Shown here piece after piece: positions 1-9,447 of a stretch of DNA of 64,000 nt (position 1 is its first letter; every line of letters begins with the position of its first letter). The notes under the pieces were generated by a model that searched no databases, had not been told where the DNA came from, and saw nothing but the letters and a program-made list of their open reading frames with translations. The DNA comes from Pseudochryseolinea flava (GTDB taxonomy: Bacteria; Bacteroidota; Bacteroidia; Cytophagales; Cyclobacteriaceae): assembly GCF_003286915.1 (NCBI RefSeq), contig NZ_QMFY01000009.1, forward strand, positions 62,001 to 126,000, given 5' to 3'. A program made the translations under genes and the position numbers.

Positions 1-765
1 CTCCAACAAGTCATCGAAAGTGTTTTCAAAACAAAATTGACTTTCAGGCTTTACTTAGTCGATAATTCGCCAACGGATGCGCTACGCGTGCTGCAAACAG
101 ATGAGCGTATCGAATACATCTTTAATAATGCCAACCTGGGTTTTGGTAAAGCGCACAATGTAGCTATTCGAAAATCAATGGAGGTTTCTCCCTATCACCT
201 GGTGTTAAACCCCGATATATTTTTCGACGCTGGTGTGCTCGAAGAACTTTTTAAGTATATGGAAGCCAATCCGGACGTTGGACAAATGATGCCGAAAATT
301 ATGTATCCGGATGAAAGCATTCAAAAGTTATGTAAGCTCCTCCCTACACCAATGGATTTATTTCTACGAAGATTTTTCCCTTGGTTTCCAGGGGCCGAAG
401 CGAGAAACCGTGTTTATGAACTCGCTGATTCTGGATACGACAAGATTATGGATATACCTAACTTCTCGGGCTGTTTTATGTTTTTCAGAACATCAGCGCT
501 CAAGAAGGTTGGCCTCTTCGATGAGCGAATTTTTATGTACATCGAAGACACTGACCTCACGCGCCGTATGCACCAACAGTTTAGGACCGTTTTCTATCCG
601 CATGTGCATGTCTACCATCATCATGAGAAAGGATCATATAAGAATCTTAAATTAATGATGTATCACTTGCATGGCGCATTCATTTACTTTTCGAAATGGG
701 GATGGTTCTTCGATAAAGAGCGATCACAAATCAATAAAAAGATAATTACTTCTTATCTTCGATAG
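1..765 (+). CDS. Glycosyltransferase family 2, 5' end cut by window
   Basis: Transfers a sugar from a nucleotide-sugar donor during surface polysaccharide synthesis. The frame is open to the first base of the window, so the true start lies upstream; 254 residues are visible. The visible part has the GT2 pattern: VDNSPTD near the start, an NPDI segment (around residue 64) in the position of the donor/metal-binding DxD region, and the late-domain signature GCFMFFR followed by GLFDERIFMYIEDTDLTRR, with the ED acidic pair usual in rhamnosyl/galactosyl-type GT2 enzymes. No membrane segment is visible. The next two genes (sugar aminotransferase and WecA-like enzyme) lie 30 and about 1180 bases downstream on the same strand, which supports a polysaccharide role. 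The sugar specificity cannot be read from sequence. Confidence 0.88.
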   Translation, partial: LQQVIESVFKTKLTFRLYLVDNSPTDALRVLQTDERIEYIFNNANLGFGKAHNVAIRKSMEVSPYHLVLNPDIFFDAGVLEELFKYMEANPDVGQMMPKIMYPDESIQKLCKLLPTPMDLFLRRFFPWFPGAEARNRVYELADSGYDKIMDIPNFSGCFMFFRTSALKKVGLFDERIFMYIEDTDLTRRMHQQFRTVFYPHVHVYHHHEKGSYKNLKLMMYHLHGAFIYFSKWGWFFDKERSQINKKIITSYLR

Positions 766-795
766 CAACAACTATTGACAGATTGACCTGCCATC

Positions 796-1902
796 GTGAA
801 AGTTCCTTTTAATGATTTGCAAAAACAGTACGTGTCCAATAAACACAATTTAGACGCTGCTGTGTCTTCAGCAATCAACGAATTTAATTTCATTCGCGGT
901 GGTGCTGTTCAATCTTTTGAAGATGCGTTTGCGTCGATGTTAGGTCTTAAGCATTGCATTGCTACCGCGAACGGAACGGATTCGATATTCTTAATTCTTA
1001 AAGCTTTTGGTATTGCCGCTGGCGACGAGGTGATCACGCCAGCTTGGAGTTGGATCTCATCGGCTGAAACCATTTCACTCACCGGCGCAACGCCTGTGTT
1101 TGTGGATGCGGATCCTCACTACTACACAATCGATATCGAGCGCATTGAAGAACGGATTACGTCGAAAACAAAAGCGATCATCGTAGTTCATCTCTATGGG
1201 CAAGCTGCAGATGTATCAACGTTGAAAGATATTTGTGACAGAAGGCATCTCATTTTGATCGAAGATTGCGCGCAAGCACATCTCACAGCAATTGCCGGCA
1301 AGCCAGTAGGAACCTTTGGTCACGCTGCAGCTTTCAGTTTTTATCCTACAAAAAATTTGGGCGCGTATGGCGACGCCGGCGCGGTCGTCTCAAATGATGA
1401 CGCAGTTGCAGTTAAAATACGACGTCTTGCCAACCACGGCGCGCTGATAAAAGATGACCACTTGTTTGAAGGGATCAATAGTCGGATGGATACGCTTCAA
1501 GCTGCAATATTACTAGCTAAATTACCGAGCTTGGAGACATGGAATACCAAACGGTTTCTTAATGCCACACGCTACATAGAACAGTTGAGACAACTTGAGC
1601 ACGTAACATTGCCCAAAGTACGTGAGGCGACAACCCATACCTTTCATCTGTTCGTTATCAAGACGCGTTACCACTTACGTTTGCAGCAATGGCTTATGGA
1701 TCGTGGTGTTCAATCGATCATTCACTACCCGAAAGCTCTCCCGAATTTACACGCTTATCAACACTTGAAGTATCCACCAAATGCTTTCCCTGTTGCGAGT
1801 GCTTTGCAGGAAGAAGTTCTTTCATTACCCATTTATCCTGAGTTGACGACTGACCAAATCGACTACGTGTGCGAAAACATTAAGGAGTTTTTTGAAAAGT
1901 GA
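796..1902 (+). CDS. DegT/DnrJ/EryC1/StrS-family PLP sugar aminotransferase
   Basis: Predicted to transaminate a nucleotide-linked keto-sugar, giving an amino sugar for LPS, capsule or glycoprotein. It is 368 residues, normal for the family. Family features are GTDS (60-63) for PLP phosphate binding, the EDCAQAH motif (156-162), and the Schiff-base lysine K186 in SFYPTKNLGAYGDAGA. The start is GTG at 796, placed just before the conserved VPFNDL opening seen in many family members. The gene follows the GT2 gene by 30 bases and ends beside the WecA-like gene, consistent with one operon. The exact sugar substrate is not determinable. Confidence 0.92.
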   Translation: MKVPFNDLQKQYVSNKHNLDAAVSSAINEFNFIRGGAVQSFEDAFASMLGLKHCIATANGTDSIFLILKAFGIAAGDEVITPAWSWISSAETISLTGATPVFVDADPHYYTIDIERIEERITSKTKAIIVVHLYGQAADVSTLKDICDRRHLILIEDCAQAHLTAIAGKPVGTFGHAAAFSFYPTKNLGAYGDAGAVVSNDDAVAVKIRRLANHGALIKDDHLFEGINSRMDTLQAAILLAKLPSLETWNTKRFLNATRYIEQLRQLEHVTLPKVREATTHTFHLFVIKTRYHLRLQQWLMDRGVQSIIHYPKALPNLHAYQHLKYPPNAFPVASALQEEVLSLPIYPELTTDQIDYVCENIKEFFEK

Positions 1903-1945
1903 ACATTTTGCCCGGGAATCATTATTTTTGAACCTTAATCGATTT

Positions 1946-3022
1946 ATGGCATTAGAGCTCGCTGCAGCAACAACTTCATTTGTAATCGCCTTTTTGGTGG
2001 TTCCCGTTATTATTAAATACTCGTTGCTTAAAAACCTCGTAGATATTCCGGGAAGAAGAAAAATTCATAAGAAAGTAACGCCTTCTATGGGCGGTATTGC
2101 AATCTTCTTTGGTTTCTTCATTTCATCTTTGATTTGGATTGATTTGCAAAACTGGGGAGGAATCAAATTTATTATGGTCGCCCTTTTTGTGATTTTTTTT
2201 ATCGGCGTTCGCGACGACTTAGTTCCTTTGAAATGGATGCTAAAACTTGGTGGCCAGATCATGGCTGCCTCGCTCGTGATTTTTTTGATCGATCTACGAA
2301 TCAAATCTTTCTACGGACTTTTTGGCGTTTACGAATTGCCAGAGTTTGCAACATATGCCATCACTTACATGACGATCATCGTCATTACCAATTCGTTCAA
2401 TCTTATTGACGGGCTTGATGGACTAGCGGGTACGATTGCGATAATTTCATTGCTGGCATTTGGCGTGTGGTTCTATGTGGCCGACGATATTATTTTCTCG
2501 GTGCTTGCGTTTTCTATGCTTGGCGCAATTCTCGCATTCCTAATTTTCAATTGGGAACCTTCGGAAGTGTTTATGGGCGATACCGGTGCGTTGGTAATTG
2601 GAATGACTTTGGCGATCATGGCGATTCATTTTATGGATATGAATTTCAACTTGCCAGTAAGTCACCCTTACCGCTTTAGCGCTTCTATTGGAACCGTGAT
2701 CTGTATCATTATTATTCCATTGGTAGATACGCTACGCATTGTGATCCTGCGACTTTCAAAACGTCAATCACCATTCAAGCCAGACAAGAGCCACGTTCAC
2801 CATGCCTTGATGAGATTGGGGTTGAGCCACGGCCAAACAACCCTTTTCCTTGGCGGTATTCAACTGGTGTTCATTACCGGCGCTGTGATTTTCCATCACT
2901 ATAGCGAACGGTACATCCTAACGGGCGTAGTTGTCCTTTCGCTGAGCTTGAGTTTGCTATTGGATAAATTGATCCTGGGCAAACTTTCTGTGAAAGATGA
3001 TCTTGAAGAGGAGAATGCCTAA
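1946..3022 (+). CDS. MraY/WecA-family polyprenyl-phosphate sugar-1-phosphate transferase
   Basis: Integral membrane enzyme that starts a surface glycan by moving a HexNAc-1-phosphate from UDP-sugar to undecaprenyl phosphate. Family motifs (numbered from the chosen start): a cytoplasmic DIPGRRKIH...PSMGG loop near residues 33-50, DD at 90-91, NLIDGLDGLAG (152-162), FMGDTG (209-214) and the DKSHVHH histidine motif (280-286). About ten hydrophobic helices span the protein. The frame opens at a TTG (1892) overlapping the previous gene, but the ATG at 1946 immediately precedes the first membrane helix and is preferred. The DKSHVHH loop resembles WecA/TagO more than MraY, and no mur genes are nearby. 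It closes the polysaccharide cluster. Confidence 0.88.
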   Translation: MALELAAATTSFVIAFLVVPVIIKYSLLKNLVDIPGRRKIHKKVTPSMGGIAIFFGFFISSLIWIDLQNWGGIKFIMVALFVIFFIGVRDDLVPLKWMLKLGGQIMAASLVIFLIDLRIKSFYGLFGVYELPEFATYAITYMTIIVITNSFNLIDGLDGLAGTIAIISLLAFGVWFYVADDIIFSVLAFSMLGAILAFLIFNWEPSEVFMGDTGALVIGMTLAIMAIHFMDMNFNLPVSHPYRFSASIGTVICIIIIPLVDTLRIVILRLSKRQSPFKPDKSHVHHALMRLGLSHGQTTLFLGGIQLVFITGAVIFHHYSERYILTGVVVLSLSLSLLLDKLILGKLSVKDDLEEENA

Positions 3023-3069
3023 GGGTTTTCCTGACATTATCTTATTTTTGCCTTTATTTTCTCGTTTTT

Positions 3070-4110
3070 ATGGAAGAAAAGATTCTATCGCTGATTAAGG
3101 AAGTGTCCGAATTTCCCGTGTCCGACAAACAGACATTGGAGGCTTTCCGATTGAAATACATCAGCAAAAAGGGTGTGGTAGGAGAACTCTTCGATGAGTT
3201 GAAACAAGTGCCGAACGAACAAAAGAAGAGTGTCGGCAAAATTCTTAACCAACTTAAACAAACAGCTGAAGCTAGATTCACCGAACTCAATGAAAAATTA
3301 GAATCGTCGGATTCTTCATCGGTAGATATTGACCTTTCTCTTCCGCCAGTAGCCAATAAAACTGGAAACCTCCACCCACTAACATTAACGCGTTATCGCA
3401 TCATCGAGATTTTTGAACGTCTCGGGTTCAATGTGGCCGATGGACCAGAAATTGAAGATGATTGGCATAATTTCTCCGCGCTGAACTTTCCTGAAAATCA
3501 CCCCGCGCGTGAAATGCAGGACACGTTCTTCGTCGAGAAAAAACAATCTGCCGACTCTCAAGATGTCATTTTGCGTACCCACACATCGAACGTACAAATT
3601 CGAATGATGGAAAAACAAAAACCGCCGATTCGCGCGATTATGCCCGGACGGGTGTATCGTAATGAAGCCATCTCGGCGCGCGCTCATTGCTTTTTCCACC
3701 AAGTTGAGGGTTTATATATCGACAAGAATGTAAGCTTTGCTGACTTGAAGCAAACTATATTTCACTTCGCAAAAGAAATGTATGGTAAGGATGTTAAGCT
3801 TCGCCTTCGTCCTTCATTCTTTCCTTTTACAGAGCCAAGTGCAGAAATAGATGTGACGTGTTTGATTTGCAAGGGCGCAGGTTGCGTCGTTTGTAAACGT
3901 AGTGGCTGGGTAGAAATTGCTGGAGCAGGCATGGTGCATCCCAATGTTTTGAAAAACTGCGGCATCGATCCGGAAGAGTATACTGGTTTTGCGTTCGGTA
4001 TGGGCATCGAACGCGTAACGCAGCTCCGTTATCAAGTCGGTGACTTGAGATTGTATTCTGAAAATGATATTCGATTCTTACGACAATTCCATTCTAGTGA
4101 TGTAGCATGA
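3070..4110 (+). CDS. pheS: Phenylalanine--tRNA ligase alpha subunit
   Basis: Catalytic subunit of the alpha2-beta2 phenylalanyl-tRNA synthetase. At 346 residues it has family length. An N-terminal coiled-coil region (about 1-90) is followed by the class II core: [44 protein letters not shown], the motif 2 region [16 protein letters not shown], the cysteine insert [17 protein letters not shown], and motif 3 FGMGIERV. A TAnnTTTG hexamer-like -7 element (TATTTTTG, 3043-3050) lies 20 bases before the ATG. The stop overlaps the start of the next gene by four bases (ATGA), so the two are translationally coupled. pheT is not in the window. Confidence 0.97.
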   Translation: MEEKILSLIKEVSEFPVSDKQTLEAFRLKYISKKGVVGELFDELKQVPNEQKKSVGKILNQLKQTAEARFTELNEKLESSDSSSVDIDLSLPPVANKTGNLHPLTLTRYRIIEIFERLGFNVADGPEIEDDWHNFSALNFPENHPAREMQDTFFVEKKQSADSQDVILRTHTSNVQIRMMEKQKPPIRAIMPGRVYRNEAISARAHCFFHQVEGLYIDKNVSFADLKQTIFHFAKEMYGKDVKLRLRPSFFPFTEPSAEIDVTCLICKGAGCVVCKRSGWVEIAGAGMVHPNVLKNCGIDPEEYTGFAFGMGIERVTQLRYQVGDLRLYSENDIRFLRQFHSSDVA

Positions 4111-4970
4111 CGATAGATGGTGTTAAACGCATTGCAGTGATTGGTGCCGGCACGATGGGGCAGGGCATAGCACAACTTTGCGCCACCACCGGATATCATG
4201 TAGCCCTTTACGATATTCAACCCGATTTGACCAAAACGGCAATCGCAGCGATTCGTAAACATTTGGAGTTAAGCATTGATAAGAAGAAGCTTACGGTAGA
4301 AGAAAAAGACAACGCGCTTTCGCGAATAGAGGTAGTTGGCGACTTCCGGTACCTTCAAGTAGATCTTGCCATAGAAGCGGTCATTGAGAAACTGGAAATC
4401 AAGCAAAAAATTTTTCAAGAGTTAGAAAAGATCAATGGTAAGGACTGCATTTTGGTAAGCAATACGTCGTCTATTCCGATCACACAAATAGCATCATCTC
4501 TCAAACATCAAGGCCGTTTTGCCGGGCTTCATTTCTTTAACCCCGCACCGTTAATGAAATTGGTTGAGGTTATTCGTGGTGCCGCAACCGATGCAGAGAC
4601 GATTGAATTACTTAACGCGTTTGTGAAGAAGATCAATAAACAAGGGGTATTAGCCAATGATTCACCTGGTTTTATCGTTAACCGTGTAGCACGTCATTTC
4701 TATGTGGAGTCATTGAAGTTGCTGGAAGAAAATGTTGCCTCGCATCAAGAGATTGATCAACTCATGAAAGCAACGGGATTTCGCATGGGACCGTTTGAAT
4801 TGATGGATATGATTGGCATGGACATTAACTTTTCGGTAACCGCTTCGATGTATCATGCGTTTCATGAAGATCCAAAATTTAGACCCAGTAGAATTCAACA
4901 ACAAAAAGTAGACGCCGGCTTCTTAGGTCGCAAAACAGGAAAAGGTTTTTATGATTATCCGAACGCTTAA
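4107..4970 (+). CDS. 3-hydroxyacyl-CoA (3-hydroxybutyryl-CoA) dehydrogenase
   Basis: NAD(P)-dependent oxidation of 3-hydroxyacyl-CoA in fatty-acid or butyrate/PHB-type metabolism, in the cytoplasm. The 287-residue length is that of single-function Hbd/PaaH enzymes. It has the Rossmann motif [10 protein letters not shown] near the N-terminus, the NTSSIPI segment, the catalytic [15 protein letters not shown] motif (His of the His-Glu dyad), NRVARHFY of the C-terminal domain, and the closing [11 protein letters not shown]. It overlaps pheS by four bases, and its last 20 bases overlap the lipoprotein gene downstream. A single-function enoyl-CoA hydratase that could act in the same pathway is encoded at 19657-20433, away from this gene. 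Confidence 0.93.
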   Translation: MTIDGVKRIAVIGAGTMGQGIAQLCATTGYHVALYDIQPDLTKTAIAAIRKHLELSIDKKKLTVEEKDNALSRIEVVGDFRYLQVDLAIEAVIEKLEIKQKIFQELEKINGKDCILVSNTSSIPITQIASSLKHQGRFAGLHFFNPAPLMKLVEVIRGAATDAETIELLNAFVKKINKQGVLANDSPGFIVNRVARHFYVESLKLLEENVASHQEIDQLMKATGFRMGPFELMDMIGMDINFSVTASMYHAFHEDPKFRPSRIQQQKVDAGFLGRKTGKGFYDYPNA

Positions 4971-5397
4971 TACGTTATTCGCAATTTCTATCATCGTCAC
5001 ATTGGCAGGCTGCTCACCAGATCTCAGCGACGACGTAATCCCTCAACAGCCATTTGATGATATCGTACTCGAACTCACTTTGCCATCTTATGCAGCATTG
5101 CAAACCAACGGTGGAACGCTATATCTTCAAGATGGTGGCGTTCGTGGAATTATCGTATATCGACAGAATGAGTCTACGTACATAGCTTTTGAAAGGAATT
5201 GTTCATATCGCCCAAATGAAGCATGCGCGACCGTGAATGTCGATGCTACGAAGTTATTTATGGTGGATCCATGCTGCCAGTCAAGATTTCGGTTTCCAGA
5301 TGGCGAACCCACTGACGGCCCTGCGATACGGCAACTCAACCGCTATGCGGCTGATCTCGATGGAACTACATTGACGATAAGAAGTTCTGTGTATTAA
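4951..5397 (+). CDS. Lipoprotein with degenerate Rieske-like domain
   Basis: 148 residues. Residues 1-20 form a signal peptide ending in the lipobox LAGC, with Cys21 as the lipidated residue, so the mature protein is membrane anchored. The rest resembles the Rieske [2Fe-2S] fold: a first box around C84 and C92, and a second box DPCCQSRF (106-113) followed by a G-x4-GPA...L..Y...L.G..L.I pattern typical after the CPCHGSxF box. The usual ligand histidines are absent (CC where CPCH would be), so a standard Rieske cluster is unlikely. The start overlaps the dehydrogenase by 20 bases; a strong hairpin follows. The function is unknown. Confidence 0.75.
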   Translation: MIIRTLNTLFAISIIVTLAGCSPDLSDDVIPQQPFDDIVLELTLPSYAALQTNGGTLYLQDGGVRGIIVYRQNESTYIAFERNCSYRPNEACATVNVDATKLFMVDPCCQSRFRFPDGEPTDGPAIRQLNRYAADLDGTTLTIRSSVY

Positions 5398-5420
5398 GTT
5401 AGAGCGCTAGCTTCTTTGTG

Positions 5421-5457
5421 AAAGCACTTACCCTGTTTGAATCAAGGTAAGTGCTTT
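5421..5457. terminator. Bidirectional intrinsic terminator
   Basis: A perfect 12-bp inverted repeat, AAAGCACTTACC (5421-5432) and GGTAAGTGCTTT (5446-5457), encloses a 13-nt loop. It lies between two convergent genes, the lipoprotein (ends 5397) and maeB (ends 5463), and is A/T-rich on both flanks, so it can serve both directions. Confidence 0.85.
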
Positions 5458-5462
5458 TGCAT

Positions 5463-7742
5463 TTATAAGTGATCGTTTTGTTCATGCAGTTGCGCATCTA
5501 CTACCGCGATGGCAGCCATATTCACAATCTCACGAATTGAACTTCCGAGCTGTAAGACGTGTACCGGTTTCTTCATACCCAGTAATATCGGTCCTATAGC
5601 TTCGGCACCACCGATCTCCATCAATAATTTATAGGCGATATTTCCCGCTGCTAGATTCGGGAAGATCAATGTATTCGCACCTTCTTGTGCAAGGGTGCTA
5701 AATGGAAATGTCTCTTGTTGCAGCTGTGTATTTAATGCGACGTTTGCTTGAATGTCACCTTCAACAACGAGCTCTGGATTTTTTGTCCGAGCAAGTCTAA
5801 CGGCCTCCCGTGTTTTGTCTGGAATATCGCCTTTGGATGATCCGAAGTTTGAGTAGGAAAGCACAGCAATGCGCGGATCGATATCAAAGAACTTCACGCC
5901 ACGTGCGGTGAGCTGAATTATTTCTGCTAGTTCCTGTGCATTCGGATCTACATTAACAGTTGTGTCGGCAAAGAAGAAGGTGCCACGCTTGTTGATAATG
6001 ATGTACATCCCAGCCACGCGGTTAACACCTTCTGCGGTACCAATAATCTGGAGTGATGGTAATATTGTTTTCGGATAATCTTTCGTGAGACCGCTCACCA
6101 ATGCATCAGCATCGCCGAACTCGACCATCATCGCGCCAAAATAATTTCGGTCACGCATCAATCGAACACAGTCTGGGCGAGTCAATCCTTTACGTTGGCG
6201 CTTTTTGTAAAACACATCAGCGTAACGCTCTACGATTTCATTTTCTTGCCGTGGATAAATCACCTTGCAATCTTGAAGGTCCAATCCATGTTCCTCAATC
6301 AATCTTTTTATTTCTGCAGGGTCACCCAAAAGAATTGGTTCTGCGATACCTTCGTCTTTTAATATTTGAGCTGCCTTTAGAATTTTGTGATGCGTTGCTT
6401 CTGAAAAGACAACGCGTTTCGGATTTTGTTTTGCGCGATCAATAATACGCGACATCAATTTCTGGTCAATACCGATACGTTTCTGTAGCTCGTGGTGGTA
6501 AGCGCCCCAGTCAGTGATGGGTTGGCTTGCCATGCCTGAATCCATCGCAGCCTTCGCAACAGCAGGAGAGACTGTGGTAATTAATCGAGGGTCGAGCGGC
6601 TTTGGAATTAAATACTCTCTTCCAAATTGCAACTTATCGGTGCCGTATGCTTTCACCACCATGTCTGGTACGGGTTCTTTCGTGAGGTCAGCGAGTGCAT
6701 GAACCGCTGCGAGCTTCATCTCTTCATTGATCTCACGCGCGCGCACATCTAACGCACCGCGAAAAATATAAGGAAAGCCTAATACATTATTCACTTGATT
6801 AGGATGGTCAGAGCGTCCTGTCGCAAGGATAGCGTCTTTCCTTGTTTTGCGAGCCAGGTGGTAATCAATCTCCGGGTTAGGATTGGCCAAGGCAAAGACG
6901 ATTGGATCGCTGGCCATATTATTCAAATCTTCCGGCGTGATTGCATCGGCAACAGAAAGTCCGACGAAAAAGTCCGCGCCTTTCATGGCTTCTTGTAGTG
7001 TCGAGATCGGTGTGTCGTTAACAAATTGTTGTTTGATCTCATCGAGGCCAGTGCGTTGCTTATTCAGGACACCTTTACTATCGCACATGATAATATTTTC
7101 TTTCTTCGCTCCGAGCGCGATGTACAGTTTTGTGCAACTTACCGCAGCTGCACCAGCGCCATTCACAACAATTTTAATTTGATCGATTTTCTTTCCAACA
7201 AGCTCCAGCGCGTTAAGCAATGCGGCAGATGATATGATTGCTGTGCCATGCTGATCATCGTGCATGATCGGAATATTCATCTTCTCGCGAAGTGAAGTTT
7301 CGATTTTGAAACATTCGGGTGCTTTGATGTCTTCAAGGTTAACACCACCAAAGGTTGGCTCAAGTGATTTTACAATCTTGATAAACGCATCTGGATCTTC
7401 TTCGTCAATTTCAATATCGAACACGTCGATGCCGGCGAATTTCTTGAATAAAACTCCTTTACCTTCCATTACGGGCTTCGATGCTTCAGGACCGATGTTG
7501 CCAAGCCCTAACACGGCCGTTCCGTTCGATATTACAGCAACCAAGTTGCCTTTACTTGTGTATTTGTAGACCTCTTCTTTGTTGGCAGCAATTTCCTTGC
7601 AGGGCTCTGCTACACCCGGAGAATACGCCAGCGCCAAGTCTAATTGAGAGCTAAGCACTTTGGTAGGAACGACTTCAATCTTGCCAGGCTGCCCTTGCAT
7701 GTGATAGTTCAAGGCATCCTGTTTTCGGATTTTTATAGACAT
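5463..7742 (-). CDS. maeB: NADP-dependent malic enzyme with C-terminal phosphotransacetylase-like domain
   Basis: Oxidative decarboxylation of malate to pyruvate with NADP reduction. At 759 residues it is the MaeB-type two-domain form. Residues 1 to about 420 are the malic enzyme part (AYSPGVAEPCKEIA, GNIGPEASKPVMEGKGVLFKKF with the catalytic lysine region, MHDDQHGTA, and NGAGAAAVSC for nucleotide binding). About 430-759 is a phosphate acetyl/butyryltransferase-like domain (VFSEATHHKILKAAQ ... GMKKPVHVLQLGSS), thought to be regulatory in this family. A -7-like element TATATTTG (minus strand, 7766-7773) sits about 25 bases upstream of the ATG, without a convincing -33 partner. The gene stands alone between two terminators. 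Confidence 0.97.
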   Translation of the reverse strand: MSIKIRKQDALNYHMQGQPGKIEVVPTKVLSSQLDLALAYSPGVAEPCKEIAANKEEVYKYTSKGNLVAVISNGTAVLGLGNIGPEASKPVMEGKGVLFKKFAGIDVFDIEIDEEDPDAFIKIVKSLEPTFGGVNLEDIKAPECFKIETSLREKMNIPIMHDDQHGTAIISSAALLNALELVGKKIDQIKIVVNGAGAAAVSCTKLYIALGAKKENIIMCDSKGVLNKQRTGLDEIKQQFVNDTPISTLQEAMKGADFFVGLSVADAITPEDLNNMASDPIVFALANPNPEIDYHLARKTRKDAILATGRSDHPNQVNNVLGFPYIFRGALDVRAREINEEMKLAAVHALADLTKEPVPDMVVKAYGTDKLQFGREYLIPKPLDPRLITTVSPAVAKAAMDSGMASQPITDWGAYHHELQKRIGIDQKLMSRIIDRAKQNPKRVVFSEATHHKILKAAQILKDEGIAEPILLGDPAEIKRLIEEHGLDLQDCKVIYPRQENEIVERYADVFYKKRQRKGLTRPDCVRLMRDRNYFGAMMVEFGDADALVSGLTKDYPKTILPSLQIIGTAEGVNRVAGMYIIINKRGTFFFADTTVNVDPNAQELAEIIQLTARGVKFFDIDPRIAVLSYSNFGSSKGDIPDKTREAVRLARTKNPELVVEGDIQANVALNTQLQQETFPFSTLAQEGANTLIFPNLAAGNIAYKLLMEIGGAEAIGPILLGMKKPVHVLQLGSSIREIVNMAAIAVVDAQLHEQNDHL

Positions 7743-7918
7743 GAATTGTCAGTTTAGTGAGTACCCAAATATAGAGGGAATAGCGCAAAAATAAAGCGTG
7801 CCGAAATACTGATGAACCTCGGTGGATTGATGAAACAATGTCTCTTGGAATGCCCTTGAAAAAGACAATCGGTTTAAAGCAGAGAGCAAGCGCTGCAATA
7901 GATTTATCTCGTTTATAA

Positions 7919-7952
7919 AAAGTAAAAGGCGCATTGACGCGCCTTTTACTTT
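7919..7952 (-). terminator. Intrinsic terminator after the mltD operon
   Basis: A perfect 14-bp inverted repeat, AAAGTAAAAGGCGC (7919-7932) and GCGCCTTTTACTTT (7939-7952), with a 6-nt loop. It lies 40 bases past the stop of the MltD-like gene on the minus strand and is followed there by TTTATAAAC, so it probably ends the tatA-gatA-mltD transcript. Confidence 0.8.
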
Positions 7953-7991
7953 GAATAGATACTATCGAAGTGTGATAGAAAACTACAAGGA

Positions 7992-9446
7992 TTAAATTCC
8001 TATAATTAGTTTTTGTCCTGGCTGAATTTTGTTGTTATTCAAATTATTCAAGCTCTTAATCTTATCGATAGACAAACCGTTCTTTTGTGAGATATCCCAC
8101 AAGGTGTCGCCGTTTTGAACCGTATATGTTTTCGATCCCGTGGCATCAACGGTAATTGGATTTGATTTTGTGTTAGACGCAAGCACCGTAGTCGGCGACG
8201 TGCGGCTGCCACTGGATTTCGTGTAGATATTTATTCTTTGTCCGACGCGAATCGTGTTGCCGCGTAAGTTGTTCCACTTTCGGAGATCCGTAACTTTTAC
8301 ACCGTGACGCATGGCGATTGAGCCTAACACATCGCCACTTCTAACCTTGTATACTGTGCGCTCACGACCGTAGGTATTACCAGGACTATTTTTAGCAAGA
8401 AGCTCCAATTGAACACGACCAACTTTAGAGGCTGAATCAAGAATTGCAGCGCGATTCATTTTTAGGTGAAACTTTGCAGCTTCGGGAACATTGATGATAT
8501 ATTTTTTTCCTGTTTCAGGTACGGCATTATGTTGAATTGCAGGATTTAATTTTTGCAGATCTTCAACACAAGTTCCGGTGAGTTTCGCGAACGTCTCAAA
8601 GTGAAGAAATTTATTGACGTGCAGGGTATCGTAAGTCACGAGCATCTCTTGCCCTTCATCAATGAAGTTGTGTTGATCGAGATAGTTCATCGTATAGATG
8701 ATTGCTACAAATTGCGGCACATACGAACGGGTTTCTCTAGGAAGATTTTGATAAATCTCCCAGAACGTTCTCTTGTATCCAGATTTACGAATGGCACGCT
8801 TCACGTTGCCAGGGCCTGTATTGTAAGCGGCTAATGCCATTTCCCAGTCGTTGAACATCCGGTGCAAATCACGGAGGTAACGGCAGGCAGCATCGGTAGA
8901 TTTTTCTGGATCCATCTTATCGTCTACGTACCAATCGTAATTGAGTCCATAGTATCGTCCGGTAGCCGGCATGAATTGCCAGAGCCCTACTGCGCGTACA
9001 CGAGACATCGCACGCGGGTTTAATCCGGATTCGATGATACTGAGATATTTTAATTCATCAGGGAGATTGTATTTCGCGAGATACTTCTCGAAAAGTGGAA
9101 AGTATAAATTCTTCCTACGCATCACCATTTTTGTATACTCACGATCTTTCACGGTGAAGTAGTTGATGAAAGCCTGAATGCGGTCATTATAGACCAAAGG
9201 AATACGGCCGCTAATACACTGCAAGCGGTCTGCGATCAACTCAGGATCGTCATTGCCCGGAATAAATTCTAGGTCGCTAGGCATCGCGTAATACACGTAA
9301 TCAAGCGTGTCTTCCTTGTAAAGCATTTCTTCTTCTGCTTCCGCTACTTCTAATGAATCGACAACAACCGAATCAGGTTGCAGCACTTGACTGTAAGCGA
9401 CAGTTGAAAAAATGATGAACACGGGCAGGAGAATTAATTTTCTCAT
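7992..9446 (-). CDS. mltD: MltD-like lytic transglycosylase with LysM repeats
   Basis: Exported murein hydrolase that cleaves the MurNAc-GlcNAc bond with 1,6-anhydro formation. It has 484 residues. Residues 1-19 are a signal peptide (MRKLILLPVFIIFSTVAYS). The SLT domain spans about 110-260, with the catalytic Glu139 in SIIESGLNPRA, then AVGLWQFMPATG and AAYNTGPGNV. Downstream there is a weak LysM-like stretch (FAKLTGTCVEDLQKLNP) and two clear C-terminal LysM domains (YKVRSGDVLGSIA..., YTVQNGDTLWDIS...), which bind peptidoglycan. The gene follows gatA by one base, so it is in the same operon. The substrate specificity is inferred from the family. Confidence 0.94.
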   Translation of the reverse strand: MRKLILLPVFIIFSTVAYSQVLQPDSVVVDSLEVAEAEEEMLYKEDTLDYVYYAMPSDLEFIPGNDDPELIADRLQCISGRIPLVYNDRIQAFINYFTVKDREYTKMVMRRKNLYFPLFEKYLAKYNLPDELKYLSIIESGLNPRAMSRVRAVGLWQFMPATGRYYGLNYDWYVDDKMDPEKSTDAACRYLRDLHRMFNDWEMALAAYNTGPGNVKRAIRKSGYKRTFWEIYQNLPRETRSYVPQFVAIIYTMNYLDQHNFIDEGQEMLVTYDTLHVNKFLHFETFAKLTGTCVEDLQKLNPAIQHNAVPETGKKYIINVPEAAKFHLKMNRAAILDSASKVGRVQLELLAKNSPGNTYGRERTVYKVRSGDVLGSIAMRHGVKVTDLRKWNNLRGNTIRVGQRINIYTKSSGSRTSPTTVLASNTKSNPITVDATGSKTYTVQNGDTLWDISQKNGLSIDKIKSLNNLNNNKIQPGQKLIIGI

Positions 9447-9447
9447 C

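Noticed and set aside
7749-7934. 61-codon minus-strand frame after maeB
   Set aside because: It overlaps the strong terminator at 7919-7952 and has no recognisable features.
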